A stretch of 64,000 nucleotides of DNA from Corbicula japonica (taxonomy: Eukaryota; Mollusca; Bivalvia; Venerida; Cyrenidae), in assembly GCA_038501625.1 (NCBI GenBank), contig JAZAYU010000946.1, forward strand, positions 1 to 64,000. Direction: 5' to 3'. The position numbers were made by a program, and so were the translations under genes. The first letter of the stretch is position 1, and every line of letters starts with the position of its first letter. Positions 1-11,147 of this stretch are shown one piece after another. The notes below the pieces were generated by a model, which saw only the letters and a list, made by a program, of their open reading frames with translations, did no database searches and had not been told where the DNA came from.

Positions 1-58
1 TTTTTATCATTTTGGACTTGTTAATTCGTTGTTCGTAAAATTATTTTACAGATATTTA

Positions 59-718
59 CAGGCCTGCCAAAACTTCTTCATTAAAAATCCGGAGATTTTG
101 TCTGAATATGTCAATAATGATGACGAAGACGACGACGATGATGATGATGATGATGGTGTTGTTGTTGTTGTGTCAATATTTTTGTTTCTGCTGTTCACTA
201 TGACTGTGACTGAACAAAAATGATGATGACGATTTTCTGATTGTTTTCTTTGTAATTATATTCTTCAAAGAATTTTATAAATGATTTTTGCCGATATTGT
301 TAGAAATGGTTGAAGAACATGTTTTAAAATGACTTTTGTCTATTTTTACCATTCATTTTTTAACTGTTAAGACATGTTTTGACAATTTTAGAATGAACAT
401 GCAGTGAAAACGATAAAGGCAGGTGAAACATCGAGGCCCTTGTTTAGTTTATGACACGCGGTTATTGTATAGTTGTGCCAGAGGCATTGAGACTGCATGT
501 AACTGACCACGACCTCGTTATCTAGTAATAAACGGGGAATGTGCGTCTGCAGTAGAATAACTATTACGTTTATTGCACAGCTTTTAATTAGGTTTAATTA
601 ATCTATACTTTTTGCAATTTCATAGAAATCAGGAGATTTTGACTATAAATCCGGAGATCCGGAGAAGTAACTTAAAATCCTGAGATTCCGGATAAAATCC
701 GGAGATTTGGCAGGCCTG
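59..718. mobile_element. Non-autonomous DNA transposon, hAT-like, CAGGCCTGCCAAA termini
   Basis: The ends are inverted repeats: CAGGCCTGCCAAA at the left and TTTGGCAGGCCTG at the right. The direct repeat TATTTA lies immediately outside each end, as expected for a target-site duplication (6 bp, where typical hAT elements give 8, so the superfamily is tentative). Subterminal copies of ATCCGGAGAT occur inside both ends, a common transposase-binding layout. No transposase frame is visible, so it would depend on an enzyme made elsewhere. A GAT/GTT microsatellite lies inside. Confidence 0.7.
119..171. repeat. (GAC/GAT)n-(GTT)n microsatellite
   Basis: A run of GAC then GAT triplets followed by GTT triplets. 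It lies within the 660-bp TIR element and gives a meaningless Asp/Val-rich reading frame. Confidence 0.9.
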
Positions 719-1017
719 TATTTAGAAAACGAACTTATTAACTAATTAGCAATGTCAACCCTGATCCTCATTTTTTTCTTTAACCACGAGAAAATGAAAA
801 AATGTAGTTTAGTTGTTGAAATTAGTTTTGTTCGAATAAATTGCGGTGAAAAAGTTGTACCTTTTTTTCCGAACTGTTTAGATTTTTTTTTCTACAAAAC
901 AGTACTTACACATTATAGAATTATTAACTAAGTATGTGAATTGATTATCTTAATATAATTATCTCAATCTTTAAATCGGTAAGTTATTATTAAAGAGCAT
1001 TTACAAGTTATATGTCA
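719..1017. other. AT-rich spacer, nothing recognised
   Basis: No coding frame, RNA gene or repeat was recognised between the TIR element and the first repeat R piece. Confidence 0.6.
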
Positions 1018-1203
1018 GCGTGAAACTTGAATCGAGAAAATATCAATGCGCATGCCCAGCGTGAAACGTGAATCAAGAAAATATCAATGCGCATTCCCAA
1101 CATGAATGAGAAAAATTAAATGCGCATTCGCTACTAGCATAGAGAAAATATTTTAAAAAGGTGAACTATGCATATTAGGAATCGCCACATTCAGAAAAAA
1201 ACA
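1018..1203 (+). repeat. Repeat R, partial copy (5' part)
   Basis: Short direct repeats carrying AAAATATCAATGCGCAT occur twice, followed by CATATTAGGAATCGCCACAT. The same series occurs at 5350-5440, and the last part again near 50107 and, inverted, near 61500. This is therefore a dispersed repeat. The copy stops after the A-rich stretch at about 1203, and the core seen in the 5350 copy is missing. Confidence 0.75.
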
Positions 1204-1698
1204 CCCTTCAGATTTAAGACATTGGTAAACATATCATTGAATTTTGGTTGTTACTTAAGGAGCTGGGATAAATGTCTATTAGCTTACAATCCGTTCATAT
1301 AACATCAGTTTCAGCAGACAGATGTGTCGTTTTTAATTTTAGGCTTCATCATGGTTTTTCCTCTATATTCACACGTACTTTTACTGTTATTTGGCTTTCT
1401 TCAAAACGCGGGAAATTTTGACGTCATTGACATTTGCATATTCAATGTGTTACTACGCATAATTTCATGTACTCCGAACAAAAATAGTTGTCATCTTTAG
1501 CTTAATCGGAAACGTAAACCTAGTAAACATCTTCACCTTTGGAAAAAAATTTAATTATGCATTACTCCTGAAACAAATCATAGTCCGTTCCTTGGACCAC
1601 TGATGGTCTTATTGCCGACGTGTCTCCTGCCATGTACGTGATAGCCGGACACGTACGAATATAGCATGTTTCGAATACATAGATCTGTAAATCTTACA
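1204..1698. other. Unannotated AT-rich sequence
   Basis: No coding, RNA or repeat signal recognised. Confidence 0.5.
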
Positions 1699-2517
1699 TG
1701 TCCTTATTTCTGTACGAGTAATATCCGGTATACTAGTTTTAATATGTAAAATTTTACACATCTCAATAGTTTACTGTTTACTGTTTTCGCTTATATGTGG
1801 AAATCCAATATATAAAAATATTCAGCAATGATGATTGCTTCATGTTCAGTGATTTACAACGCTCATAAACGCCTATCATCAATTAATAAACAAATGTTCG
1901 CAATATGTCTTGATAATTTCAAGTGAAAGAATTGATTTCAGAAAGTGGACAATTGAAGAAAAATATGATAAGATGTACATTTATCATAATCGTTATTGTT
2001 AATGATAAAAATAAAAATTAAAACATTTCGTGAAACAAACAGTTTAGCCGCGGAACAAACGTCCGATATTGAAATGGATTTAAAATGACAAAATAAAGAA
2101 AATGTTTTCACTGTTTTTTTGAGCTTCGATTTAGCAGAAAAAATATATTAAATATTTCAGAATTCATATTTGACTATTGTAATATCTTAACATCTGGAAT
2201 ATCGTTTATATCTCTACCTAAATGTAATATATCTGTGGCTCGCTAAATAATCCCTGGCGGCTACAACCCCCAGATAAAATTGGTTTTCTGTTGTCGATTG
2301 TGTTCTGAATTAGGAACAGCGCAGTGAAGCAGTCAAGAATTCTTTTAGGGATACTAACGTGGCAAGAGCCAACTTCTACACGTAACTGGAAACTTGGACT
2401 ACTTTGCTTGCTCTGATAACTCTGAAATGCGTAAATCGCCGGTTGCCATTGCCTCGTTTTGGTTTGATACCGGTTACAGAATTGTGATTAGTAAAACAGG
2501 CTTCGCTGGTTAAAAAT
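1699..2517 (+). repeat. Long inverted repeat, left arm
   Basis: Reads as the reverse complement of 7374-8148 over almost its whole length with scattered mismatches and small indels. Shared landmarks include TAATATCCGGTATACTAG, TGCTTCATGTTCAGTGATTT, CAAAACGAGGCAAT on the opposite strand, and the inner edge GGTTAAAAATAG. A third, weaker piece occurs at 62025-62165. The arms are either very long TIRs of a composite element or two copies of one dispersed repeat in opposite orientation. Confidence 0.8.
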
Positions 2518-2620
2518 AGGAAACCGAGAGGTTACCACCTTGGAACGGTCAGTGGCAAATCAAGTTGCCACTCAAGTTGACTGGGGGTTTAAACCAGGTT
2601 CCAGGTAATAGCATTGCAAA
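2518..2620 (+). repeat. Repeat R, core fragment
   Basis: Matches the core of repeat R at 5530-5620 and, inverted, 61270-61350: GAGGTTACCACCTTGGAACG, then the hairpin CAGTGGCAA/TTGCCACT and GGGGGTTTAAACCAGGTT. It has a small internal duplication (AAGTTG) not seen in the other copies. Confidence 0.75.
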
Positions 2621-2753
2621 GCCAAAGGGCGGTTACTCGATGTTAAGTTGGTAGGGCGGTGTATTGATGATTTCAACGGAAATGTAATGAATTCACGGGT
2701 GCCATGCAGTATAATTGATTTTGTTACGAATATAAGAACTCGCTTTAGATCAA

Positions 2754-5345
2754 TCAGATTAAAAAATAGGTAAAGTTTGTGTAATAAGCATCGTTTGGTC
2801 TACTTTTGCTGCTTATCCTGCTTATAACATGCATGCATAGTAGACTCGACTTACTTGAACTCATCATTTGTTGGGGTGTTTGTCGAAATACATTGATAAA
2901 AAAACGGTGTAGATCAACACCTGGGTCTACTGTGGTCATAGATATGATACTATAGGCCGAACAGCACAGCAAGAAATGAAACTCCGATTCAATGACATTT
3001 TGAGTGCAAAGTTTACAATATCTATTTTCTTTATCAATTCCTAAGAACCTCCCTTGTTCGATTTCAAGACTATGTGAACTTAATCTGAAACGTGACATTT
3101 CTTTTCTAATTTTATCATTATTCACGAGATACAAATAATTTTCAAATTTAAAATTCAATCTTATATTTTCTGTAATATTCCATTTTAGGTTGATTTGATA
3201 ATTCTTCACTCCAGCTTTGAACATATTGATCATGAAGCCGTTGTTTAATTAATACAGAATAATTTCTATTGTTCGCGTCGAAGTTTTGCCAAATAAATCC
3301 TAGCCCTAATCGGTCAAAAGTTGATTTTATATTGAAAGCCCAGGATCCTTGTCTTAGGACTGATTTTTGTTTTAGAGAAGTTTTATTGATCAATGAGTCA
3401 TTATTATGCATGATTTTTTACCAATATTTAAGCGCACGTTCTTTTGCAATCACAGATAAAGGTTTTCTACCAAGTTCGCCAAATACCGCTACGTTAGATG
3501 TTTGAGGTCTTACTCCTAGGATATATTTACAAAATCTCAAACGAAGCTTGTAAATTTCCTTATAATTATAGACACCCCATATTTCTGAACCATAAAGAAG
3601 TATTGGTACAACTAGTGTATCAAACATTGACAGTTTAGTTTTGCAATCAATTTTTACTCTATTAAAAACGGATAATAAATTGTTATATGCTTTCAGAGCT
3701 TGTTCGTGAAGAGTTTTTACTGCATCTTTTAAATTACCTGTGTGTTTAAATACGACACCCAAATAGCAAAAATTGTCAACTATTTCGATTCTTTTGTTGT
3801 ATATATACCATTGAAAATCAGAAACAGTCTTCCGTTTTTCAAAAATACAAATTTTTGTTTTGTTGACATTTATTTTTAAACCCCATTTATTAGAATATTC
3901 AGCTATGCTATCAAGTTGTCTCTGCAGACTAACCTTATCAGTTGAAAATAAAGCAATGTCATCAGCAAAAAGTAACATATACACAGATAAATAATTCAGG
4001 TCACCTTCAGTTAAGTTATTAACATCAATACAATCTTTTATATCATTGATAAACAAAATAAACAACAAAGGAGATAGCGGTTCACCTTGTTTTAGGCCCA
4101 ATGATACACCAAAGAAATCTGAAAAGCACATATTAGCAGCTTCTTTAACACAAGATTTAACATTTAGATAAAATTATATTACTTTAATCATTTTCAAAAT
4201 TTTGCAACTCATACCTGATTGTACAAGTTTTACCCATAGTGCATGATGTATAACGGTGTCAAATGCGTTTTCATAGTCAATAAAAGCACAATACATTTTC
4301 TTATTGTTTGCTAATACATTTTGTATAATAGAATGTAGAATAAATATACAGTCTGTGGTACTGTGATTATCCCTGAATCCAAATTGTTCATCAGCAAATT
4401 TCTTCAACTGTTCGCACCATTTATTTATTATGTTACGTAATGCTAATGAGAAAATTTTCGCAATAACATTTATAAGTGTGATACCACGATAATTTGAGGG
4501 GTTGAAACGATCTCCCTTTTTATAAATGGGGACTATTGCACCTTTACTCCACGATTCAGGGTACGTATGTGAGTCATATATGCAGTTGAAAATTGTAACA
4601 AGATATGGAGCTATGAAATAATTAGACTCAATAAAGAAATCTGCAACATTGTTTTCAAAGTCAGAGCTCTTGTGTCTTTTTAAAGAAGATATCGTTTTAG
4701 CTATTTCATCGACTGTAAAAGGGCAATCTAGCATATCACAATTTTCTAGATGCTCAATGTCTTCATGTGATACAGGATTAAAGTTACTTTCATTCATTTG
4801 GTTTGACAAATTTTTAAAATGTGTAACAAACTCGTTTATTTTAAGTCCTTGGTTCGTTGAGTATGTTTTTTTCTATATTTGTTTATATATTTCCAAAATT
4901 TTCGAGAGTTTACTTTGCTAAGTTTAAACAATGTATGTTTCTCTTTAGCGTTAAATATTTGTTTCGCTTTTCGTTTTCCTGAGCAAAAGTTATTTCTACT
5001 AGATAAAAATATGTGACGATTTTCATCGGTAGGGTTATTTTTGTAAAGTCGTTTACTTTTATAAAAGTCATCTTTACGGCGTTTGCATTTATCATTAAAC
5101 CATGGCGCTGTTTTAACCTTTCTCTTTCTTGTTGGATCAAAGACGAAAGTTTTACCATGTAAACTCGATGAAATATCGTAAATTAGGGAGGAAAACATTT
5201 CCATGCGTTCATTAATGTTGTCTTAATTAATATCGGTAATTGTTTCATTAAAAGATTGCTCATTATTAATTAATGTACTGTGTAATCTATTTGGTTCAGA
5301 ATCGTCCCATATGACTTTATTGATCTTCACACTATGATTATTTAA
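2754..5345 (-). pseudogene. 5'-truncated non-LTR retrotransposon (LINE) ORF2, inactivated
   Basis: Encodes the reverse transcriptase that copies a LINE's RNA into DNA at the nick made by its endonuclease. Read on the minus strand, the order is: inter-domain linker (about 5345-4836, with PWFNDKCKRRKDDFY); RT fingers and palm (4809-4174, with SNYRGITLINVIAKIF, EQFGFRDNHSTTD and motif A FIDYENAFD); RT motif B GLKQGEPLSPLLF, catalytic motif C LLFADDIALFS and motif D GLKINVNKTK (4131-3418); then a C-terminal thumb-like region and a zinc-knuckle-like motif CKLC...EFHFLLCC (3411-2754). The endonuclease is missing, and similarity stops at about 5345 where repeat R begins. It is broken by frameshifts near 4820 and 3190 and in-frame stops at 4171-4173 and near 3418, plus a stop in the linker near 5224. 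The catalytic FADD is intact. Clade not assigned; Jockey/CR1-like groups are the obvious candidates. Confidence 0.92.
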
Positions 5346-5349
5346 ATCA

Positions 5350-5754
5350 AGAAATCAAGAATCAAGAAAATATCAATGCGCATTCCTAACATGAATGAGA
5401 AAATTATGCATATTAGGAATCGCCACATTCAAAAAAAAACCATCCTCCCCACACATTCAAGAAGAAGAGAGTGAGAGAGCATGGTTAATAAAATGATCAG
5501 TTTCAAAAGAGATACCACTAACAATTAACAAAAATAGGAACCCTAGAGGTTACCACCTTGGAACGGTCAGTGGCAAATCAAATTGCCACTGGGGGTTTAA
5601 ACCAGGTTCTAGGGTGCATCAACCTCACACTTGCCCCAACAGGTTCTCATATCACAAAACAAATACAAGTTGTCTTGGTTAAACCACCCCAACCCACTTA
5701 TCGGCTAAACAATGTTGCATGCAAAAGCACACAAACATATAAAACATAAGAATC
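5350..5754 (+). repeat. Repeat R, most complete copy
   Basis: Order: AAAATATCAATGCGCATTCC; CATATTAGGAATCGCCACAT; a purine-rich AAGAAGAAGAGAG tract; ACCTTGGAACGGTCAGTG; the hairpin CAGTGGCAA/TTGCCACTG at 5568-5591; GGGGGTTTAAACCAGGTTC; CACTTGCCCCAACAGGTTCT; ATGTTGCATGCAAAAGCA. An inverted near-full copy is at 61090-61515. Its open frame (5558-5749) is probably not a gene. At 5755 it runs into a LINE 3' end with no visible junction signal. Confidence 0.8.
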
Positions 5755-6091
5755 TAATAGCATTGCAAAGCCAAAGGGCGGTAACTCGATGTTAAGTTGG
5801 TAGGGCGGTGTATTGATGATTTCAACGGAAATGTAATGAATTCACGGGTGCCATGCAGTATAATTGATTTTGTTACGAGTATAAGAACTCGCTTTAGATC
5901 AATCAGATTAAAAAAATAGGTAAAGTTTGTGTAATAAGCATCGTTTGGTCTATTTTTGCTGCTTATCCTGCTTATAACATGCATGCATAGTAGACTCGAC
6001 TTACTTGAACACATTATTTGTTGTGGTGTTTGTCGAAATATATTGATAAAACACGGTGTAGATCAACACTTGGGTCTACTGTGGTCATAGA
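5755..6091 (-). pseudogene. Second copy of the LINE 3' end
   Basis: Matches 2609-2943 almost base for base, including the LINE C-terminal coding end (SSKSSLLCMHVISRISSK on the minus strand) and the downstream GCAAAGCCAAAGGGCGG segment. Homology ends abruptly at about 6091, where 2943 would continue into the zinc-knuckle region. A single A insertion near 5912 keeps a longer frame open here than in the 2754 copy. Either a second truncated insertion or a local duplication of LINE tail plus repeat R. Confidence 0.85.
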
Positions 6092-7373
6092 TCTTACTTA
6101 AACTATCAGCCAAATGGTTAATATAAGATTTTTACTGATTTAACTGGTGATATCAAATTATTCGGAGCAACTAAGCACGTTCAACAACCAGGAAAGTGAA
6201 AATGCTATTTCGTGATGCTAAAGAGTTTTGGAGAATATCCCGATCCTTATAATACAAAACAAAAGTTTGGTCTTAACAATGTAGTGTAGATTTCTAGTCT
6301 TAAGCAATCTGCATTTTTGTTAAATCTGTGTTGCATCCATTAAAACTTGTCGACAATGGCACATGTTCGATATCTATTTACATCCGCAATCGTTTATCTT
6401 TTCTCTCTGTTTTCCTATGATCGTGTTTCCTATGATCGTGAAGTCTCGTGCAATGAATTGTGTTTGACCTGAGCTTCTCCAATATTTACTAGTCCCTATT
6501 TAGTAAGAAAAGAATTAGTGAAATAAAATATACATTTTATAGCTTTTAAATACACTTCCCATATTTTTTTTATTATTCCATAAATAATTCTGTTGATTTC
6601 GAGCGCATAGAATTTCTAAAACAAAACGACGCAAACGATTAAATTAAGACAGAATAGGTGTAAGCTGGGCATATAAATTAATTTAACAAACGAGTTGTCT
6701 TCTGCAAACTTTTTGGGGAAAATATAACTGACGCTAGAATGCGGAAATTATAGATAGTAGATTCATGTTTAAAAAAATCAACTGTCTCTGACACTTTAGT
6801 TGTGGTCTTATCGTTTAAGAATAAGATTACTAAATTGGTTCTTTAAGTTTACTAACATAAGATATACCGATAATTAAAAACTATATATTTTAAATTTCTC
6901 GCCATAGGATCGAAATATTCTCTTCACACTTGAATATAGTAAAATATTATCAAAAAATTATTGAAAAAAAAACACACGAAACCGCGACAGTATCACCTGT
7001 GAGGAGAATATGCTAAAACTGACTTAGTGTTCACCACAGTTTTCCATCCACTAATTGAGACAGAATTTGAAATATTCTGCACCTCTTGTCTGATTAAACT
7101 ACACGCTTTATACTTAATTATTTAGTGTCTGTTAAGTACTGAATATTCAAAATATTAAGCCACAACTGAGCCAGAATTTCAAATATTATGCACCTCTTGT
7201 CTGTTTAACTTTGTTAAGTTACTTTTTATTTTTATTTACAGATGCGTTTATAATACACTCAACAAAAGTTCTAATTGGTCATCAATTGTATTTGTTTACA
7301 CTGTATCGTTTCTTCCCTACGTCAAGAGAGGTTGTGGAATGAACTGTTTTGTCTTGAAATCAATTCTCTAATG
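6092..7373. other. AT-rich spacer with one degenerate direct repeat
   Basis: No gene recognised. AGAATTTGAAATATTCTGCACC (split here: AGAATTTGAAATATT plus CTGCACC) near 7062 recurs in similar form near 7160, about 98 bp away, each followed by TCTTGTCTG. Confidence 0.5.
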
Positions 7374-8148
7374 TCTTTTTAACCAGCGAATCTGGTTTTA
7401 CTTATCACAATTCTGAAATCGGTATCAAACCAAAACGAGGCAATATGGCAAGCGGCGATTTACACATTTCAGAGATATCAGAGCAAGAAAAGTAGTCCAA
7501 GTTTCCTGTTACGTGTTAAAGTTGGCTCGTGCCACGTTAGTATCGCTAAAAGAATACCTGACTGCTTCACTGCGCTGTCCCTAATTCAGAACACAATCGA
7601 CAACAGAAAAGCAATTTAGCGAGCCGCAGATGTGTTACCTTTATTTAGAGATATAAACGATATTCCCGATGTTAGGATATTACAATAGCTTAATAATAAT
7701 TCTGAAATATTTAATATATCTTTTTCTGCTAATTCGAAGCTCAAAATAATAGTGGAAACATTGTCTTTATTTTGTCATTTTAAAACCATTTCAATATTGA
7801 ACGTTTGTTCCGCTGCTAAATTATTGTTTCACGTTTTTTTTTATCATTTACAATAACGATAATGATAAATTTCCATCTTAGCATATTTTTCTTCAATTGT
7901 CCACTTTATGAAAGAAATGCGCAAATGCTTTCAGTTGAAATTTTCAAGACATATTGTTTATTATTTAATGATAGGTGTTCATGATTGTTGCAAATCACTG
8001 AACATGAAGCAATCATCATGATTGCTGAATATTTTTATATATTGGATCTCCACATATAAGCGTGAACAGTAAACAGTAAACTATTCAGATGTTTAAAATT
8101 TTACATATTAAAACTAGTATACCGGATATTATTCGTACAGAAATAGGG
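7374..8148 (-). repeat. Long inverted repeat, right arm
   Basis: Reverse complement of the 1699-2517 arm, beginning at its inner edge TTTTTAACCAGCGAA and ending in ATTCGTACAGAAATAGGG. The next element begins within a few bases of the outer end. Confidence 0.8.
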
Positions 8149-8155
8149 AAATAGG

Positions 8156-9945
8156 GGGCCAGTATCTTGAAAAAAATGTTCTTAAGTTAAGGTATGAGTT
8201 ACGAAATCGCTATGAAGGCGCTAAGGCAACGTTACACGGGTATCTCAAAACACCACTTAGCGTTCTCGTAACGCGTCCCGAAGTTAAGAATTCGTAAGAA
8301 TTACACAAGGCATATAATGACGTAATTGACATGTGAAACATCGGCATATAGTAAACCTTTCAGAGCAAAATGTTTATTTATTCAACGATCCTACTTGCTG
8401 AGCCAAAATTATCTACTTTGTGGATTATATGGGGCCATTGCAATCCACCCACTTTGTGCAAAATGTCATTAATTTTTAAAATATTTGGTATATTGTAAGG
8501 TATTGCCTGTTTCAAATTCAATACAAGAAAAAAATTGGACAAATAAAGTGGAAGTATTGCATACAGAGACTTATCATCTCATAGACTAATTAATAGCGAT
8601 TAAAAATAGAAAAACGGCCCGAAGACAAAAGTTTGAGTCCCATCGACTTTTAGATTGACATTCATGACAAAGACAAATTTACTGAAAACAAAGAAACACA
8701 ATACAGTCCAACCTGTGCTAAAAACCACCTGTAAACAAAGACCAAATTTGGACCGCCGGCAATTAATTATTTCTATTCTAACAACAATCGTGAATTTAAT
8801 CGCCGTTGCTTCAATCCATTATCTGTCATGAAAATGTGAAGCCTTGTGCCGGTATAAAGCCCCGGTGCGTCCCGGTTTGTACACCGGGACCAATCAGGAC
8901 ACAATTGTAGCTAAGCCGGGAAAACCCGCAATCAATCGGGATGAATGAATTTCAAATATAAAATCATGGTTTAAATACGGCTTCCGTAGTTGAATCGGCA
9001 ACCACCTGCTTCAACGTAGCCATATCGAGACTCCACCGTCATTTTATCGATATTTACCCGCTGCTACCGTGCCAAACCGTAGTTAAACCAGCACGAGTCG
9101 GGGGTACGTCGGCTCTCCTCAGAAACAACGTGGCCCAACCGGGAGTCACCATATCACCAACTTGGACAGAGGACATGCCGGTTTAATACGGCTTGACCCT
9201 GTGGACTTTAGGTGGAGAGACGAATCATGCCGTAAGAGCTACGGTGATGCCCCGGATCTCCCCGAAATAGGCCAGCATTTGGTTTCGCTCCCGGGGAGTC
9301 CCGGTTGTAATAAAATAAAACAACACCGGGTCAACTTTCCGGTAATCGCCGGTTCAACACGGTTTATTCCGATTCAATGCGAGTTTTCCCGCTGTCGCTG
9401 AGGTTGTTGTGCCGGTTGACCCCGATATCCGAACCGGGAAGCACCTGGGCTGTATATAGGGACAGTGTTAACCAGGCTATACGAGTACATTGAAAATTGA
9501 GTTGTGCTCAACCCGTGGATGGCTTAACAGCATGGGAATTTCCATTAACTATAAACTGGCTCAATCAAGCCGAGTCTGCAATATTTTCATATTGTCGTAT
9601 TTGGTGGTTTTTAAAATTCATTTTCATCTATAATGAACATTTTAAAATAAATTCGATTTAAGGAATATTGAGAAAGTACAAAAACTAAGACCACTCTCCT
9701 GAGAATATGATGAATCCGCGCAGTTTATTAAGTTACGAGAACGTTAAGGGGTCGATTTTTTACCGTATGTTACGACAGAGTTTACGAATTTTCGCAACTT
9801 GCGAATTCTTCGAGATATAGGAAAATTTGGCTACGAATATCGTAAGATGACGTTACGAACAATTTTACACTTACGATAGCTTCGAGATACTGGCCCCTGG
9901 AGCCCTACACTCTATCCATAGGCCATCCTAATTAACTGTCAAATT
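8156..9945. mobile_element. TIR-like element with GC-rich core, copy 1
   Basis: GGGGCCAGTATCTTGAA at the left matches the reverse complement of TTCGAGATACTGGCCCC at 9881-9897. Both ends continue into related TTACGA-rich subterminal sequence, with repeated TTCGTAA/TTACGAA words. A second, inverted copy at 63540-64000 matches from about 9490 to 9945, so the element or its conserved flank extends about 45 bp beyond the apparent right TIR. No convincing transposase is visible. The core at 8850-9480 is far richer in CCGG/ACCGGG words than its surroundings. Superfamily not assigned. Confidence 0.65.
8850..9480. other. GC-rich, CCGGT/ACCGGG-rich block
   Basis: Words such as CCGGT, ACCGGG, CCCGGTT and CGGTTTAA recur every few tens of bases on both strands inside otherwise AT-rich DNA. 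It contains a 79-codon open frame (9162-9401, plus strand) with no recognisable domain. Confidence 0.6.
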
Positions 9946-10239
9946 TATTCATGGAAAAGCTTAATAAAAAGGACAGTATACTTTAAATGTATCAAAGCCC
10001 ATTCAACAATAAAGCAATTGATATATGTATACTTTTGATTTTGTTTTTTACTGGCAACTAATTGTAATAAGCTAGGCGAAGAAATTATTATCCGTTGTTA
10101 AATTACACGTTTTCATACAAACATAACAATAGCTATTTCTTTGTTCTTGTTCAAGTATTACACAGATGCCGGATTATTCGATCCAATTTATTGGAAAGCA
10201 ATTTATTTTCTGCCGAACCCTATTACTTGAGATCTTGTA
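9946..10239. other. Unannotated spacer
   Basis: Nothing recognised. Confidence 0.5.
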
Positions 10240-10390
10240 CATAATTATATGCCGTATACTCTTGTATACTCTTGTCTGTCTAATGCTGGCGATAAATATT
10301 ATATGTAATGCTAATGCTTATATATAATAAATAATCTGCCTAAATCTGACGATGTATATAAAGTCTACCGAATGCGTATAACGTATGTAA
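10240..10390. repeat. About 50-bp minisatellite, TCTGCCTAA family, copy 1
   Basis: Three degenerate units carrying (TCTGYCTAA)(TGCTGGCG or TCTGACG) followed by ATATATTATATG-like sequence. The family recurs in the opposite orientation at 17105-17245 and as scattered GTCTGCCTAA words at 21440-21715. Confidence 0.6.
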
Positions 10391-10654
10391 AAAATAGGCA
10401 GACACGAAAAAATGTGTTTGTTTTTAGGGCATTTTTCGTAAATAAAACTTTTAGATACATACTTTTCAAACATACAAATTGTGTACCTAAGTCTGGTTTT
10501 TATACTTCATTCTGAAAGAAGATATATAAGAAATTTCATGTCTCCTTTTTTAAAATATGGATCTAAAGCAGATTTGAACACTTCTATGCGATTTTGCAAT
10601 TATAGTGCTTAGCAATTATTTTTCCAGCAAATGTCTTAACGGTCGGAGTTTGTG

Positions 10655-11147
10655 ACTGGACATAGCTTTCGCGCTAATGACGCGTCTATCGCGCCAACGA
10701 CGAATTTCTGTAAGTTCACTTATTCTCAGCTTAATTAGCAGAAGATGCATATATTTTACAAGAAATGTATTATTTGTCAAATGATAACTTCCCCCGATAT
10801 TTATATTCTGGTAAGAATTGGCATATGCCTGGTTGCACTGTACAAAATAATGTTTTCTTTGAAAACACAACATTTTGCACCTACCTCGCAAAACTGTGTG
10901 CAATTCTCCAAAAACTCAGCAAGGTTTGTGCATTTTCTAGTGATACAAACAAAAACTAGAATGGTGAGGGGGTACTTTGCGATCAGTCCCTTGCCATTGT
11001 ATCATCATCTAAAGAAATACCAAGTGAAAACTTACTACGGTGACGCTCTTTTGCCATGAAATACGCCATCAAAATGCGTTATTTACGCGACAGAAATTCG
11101 TTGTTGGCGCGATAGACGCGTCGTTATCTATGTCCAGTGTGATTCTG
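10655..11147. mobile_element. Foldback structure with about 55-bp inverted arms
   Basis: Left arm 10655-10711 and right arm 11087-11147 are inverted copies. Shared blocks are TGGACATAG, GACGCGTCTATCGCGCCAAC and CGAATTTCTGT. The 375-bp loop has open frames but none I recognise. No clear target-site duplication outside the arms. Confidence 0.55.

Noticed and set aside
29..223. Asp/Val-rich open frame
   Set aside because: It spans the TIR of the 59-718 element and a microsatellite.
9162..9401. 79-codon frame in the GC-rich block as a gene
   Set aside because: Open length is expected from low TAA/TAG content in GC-rich sequence. No domain, no conserved frame evidence.
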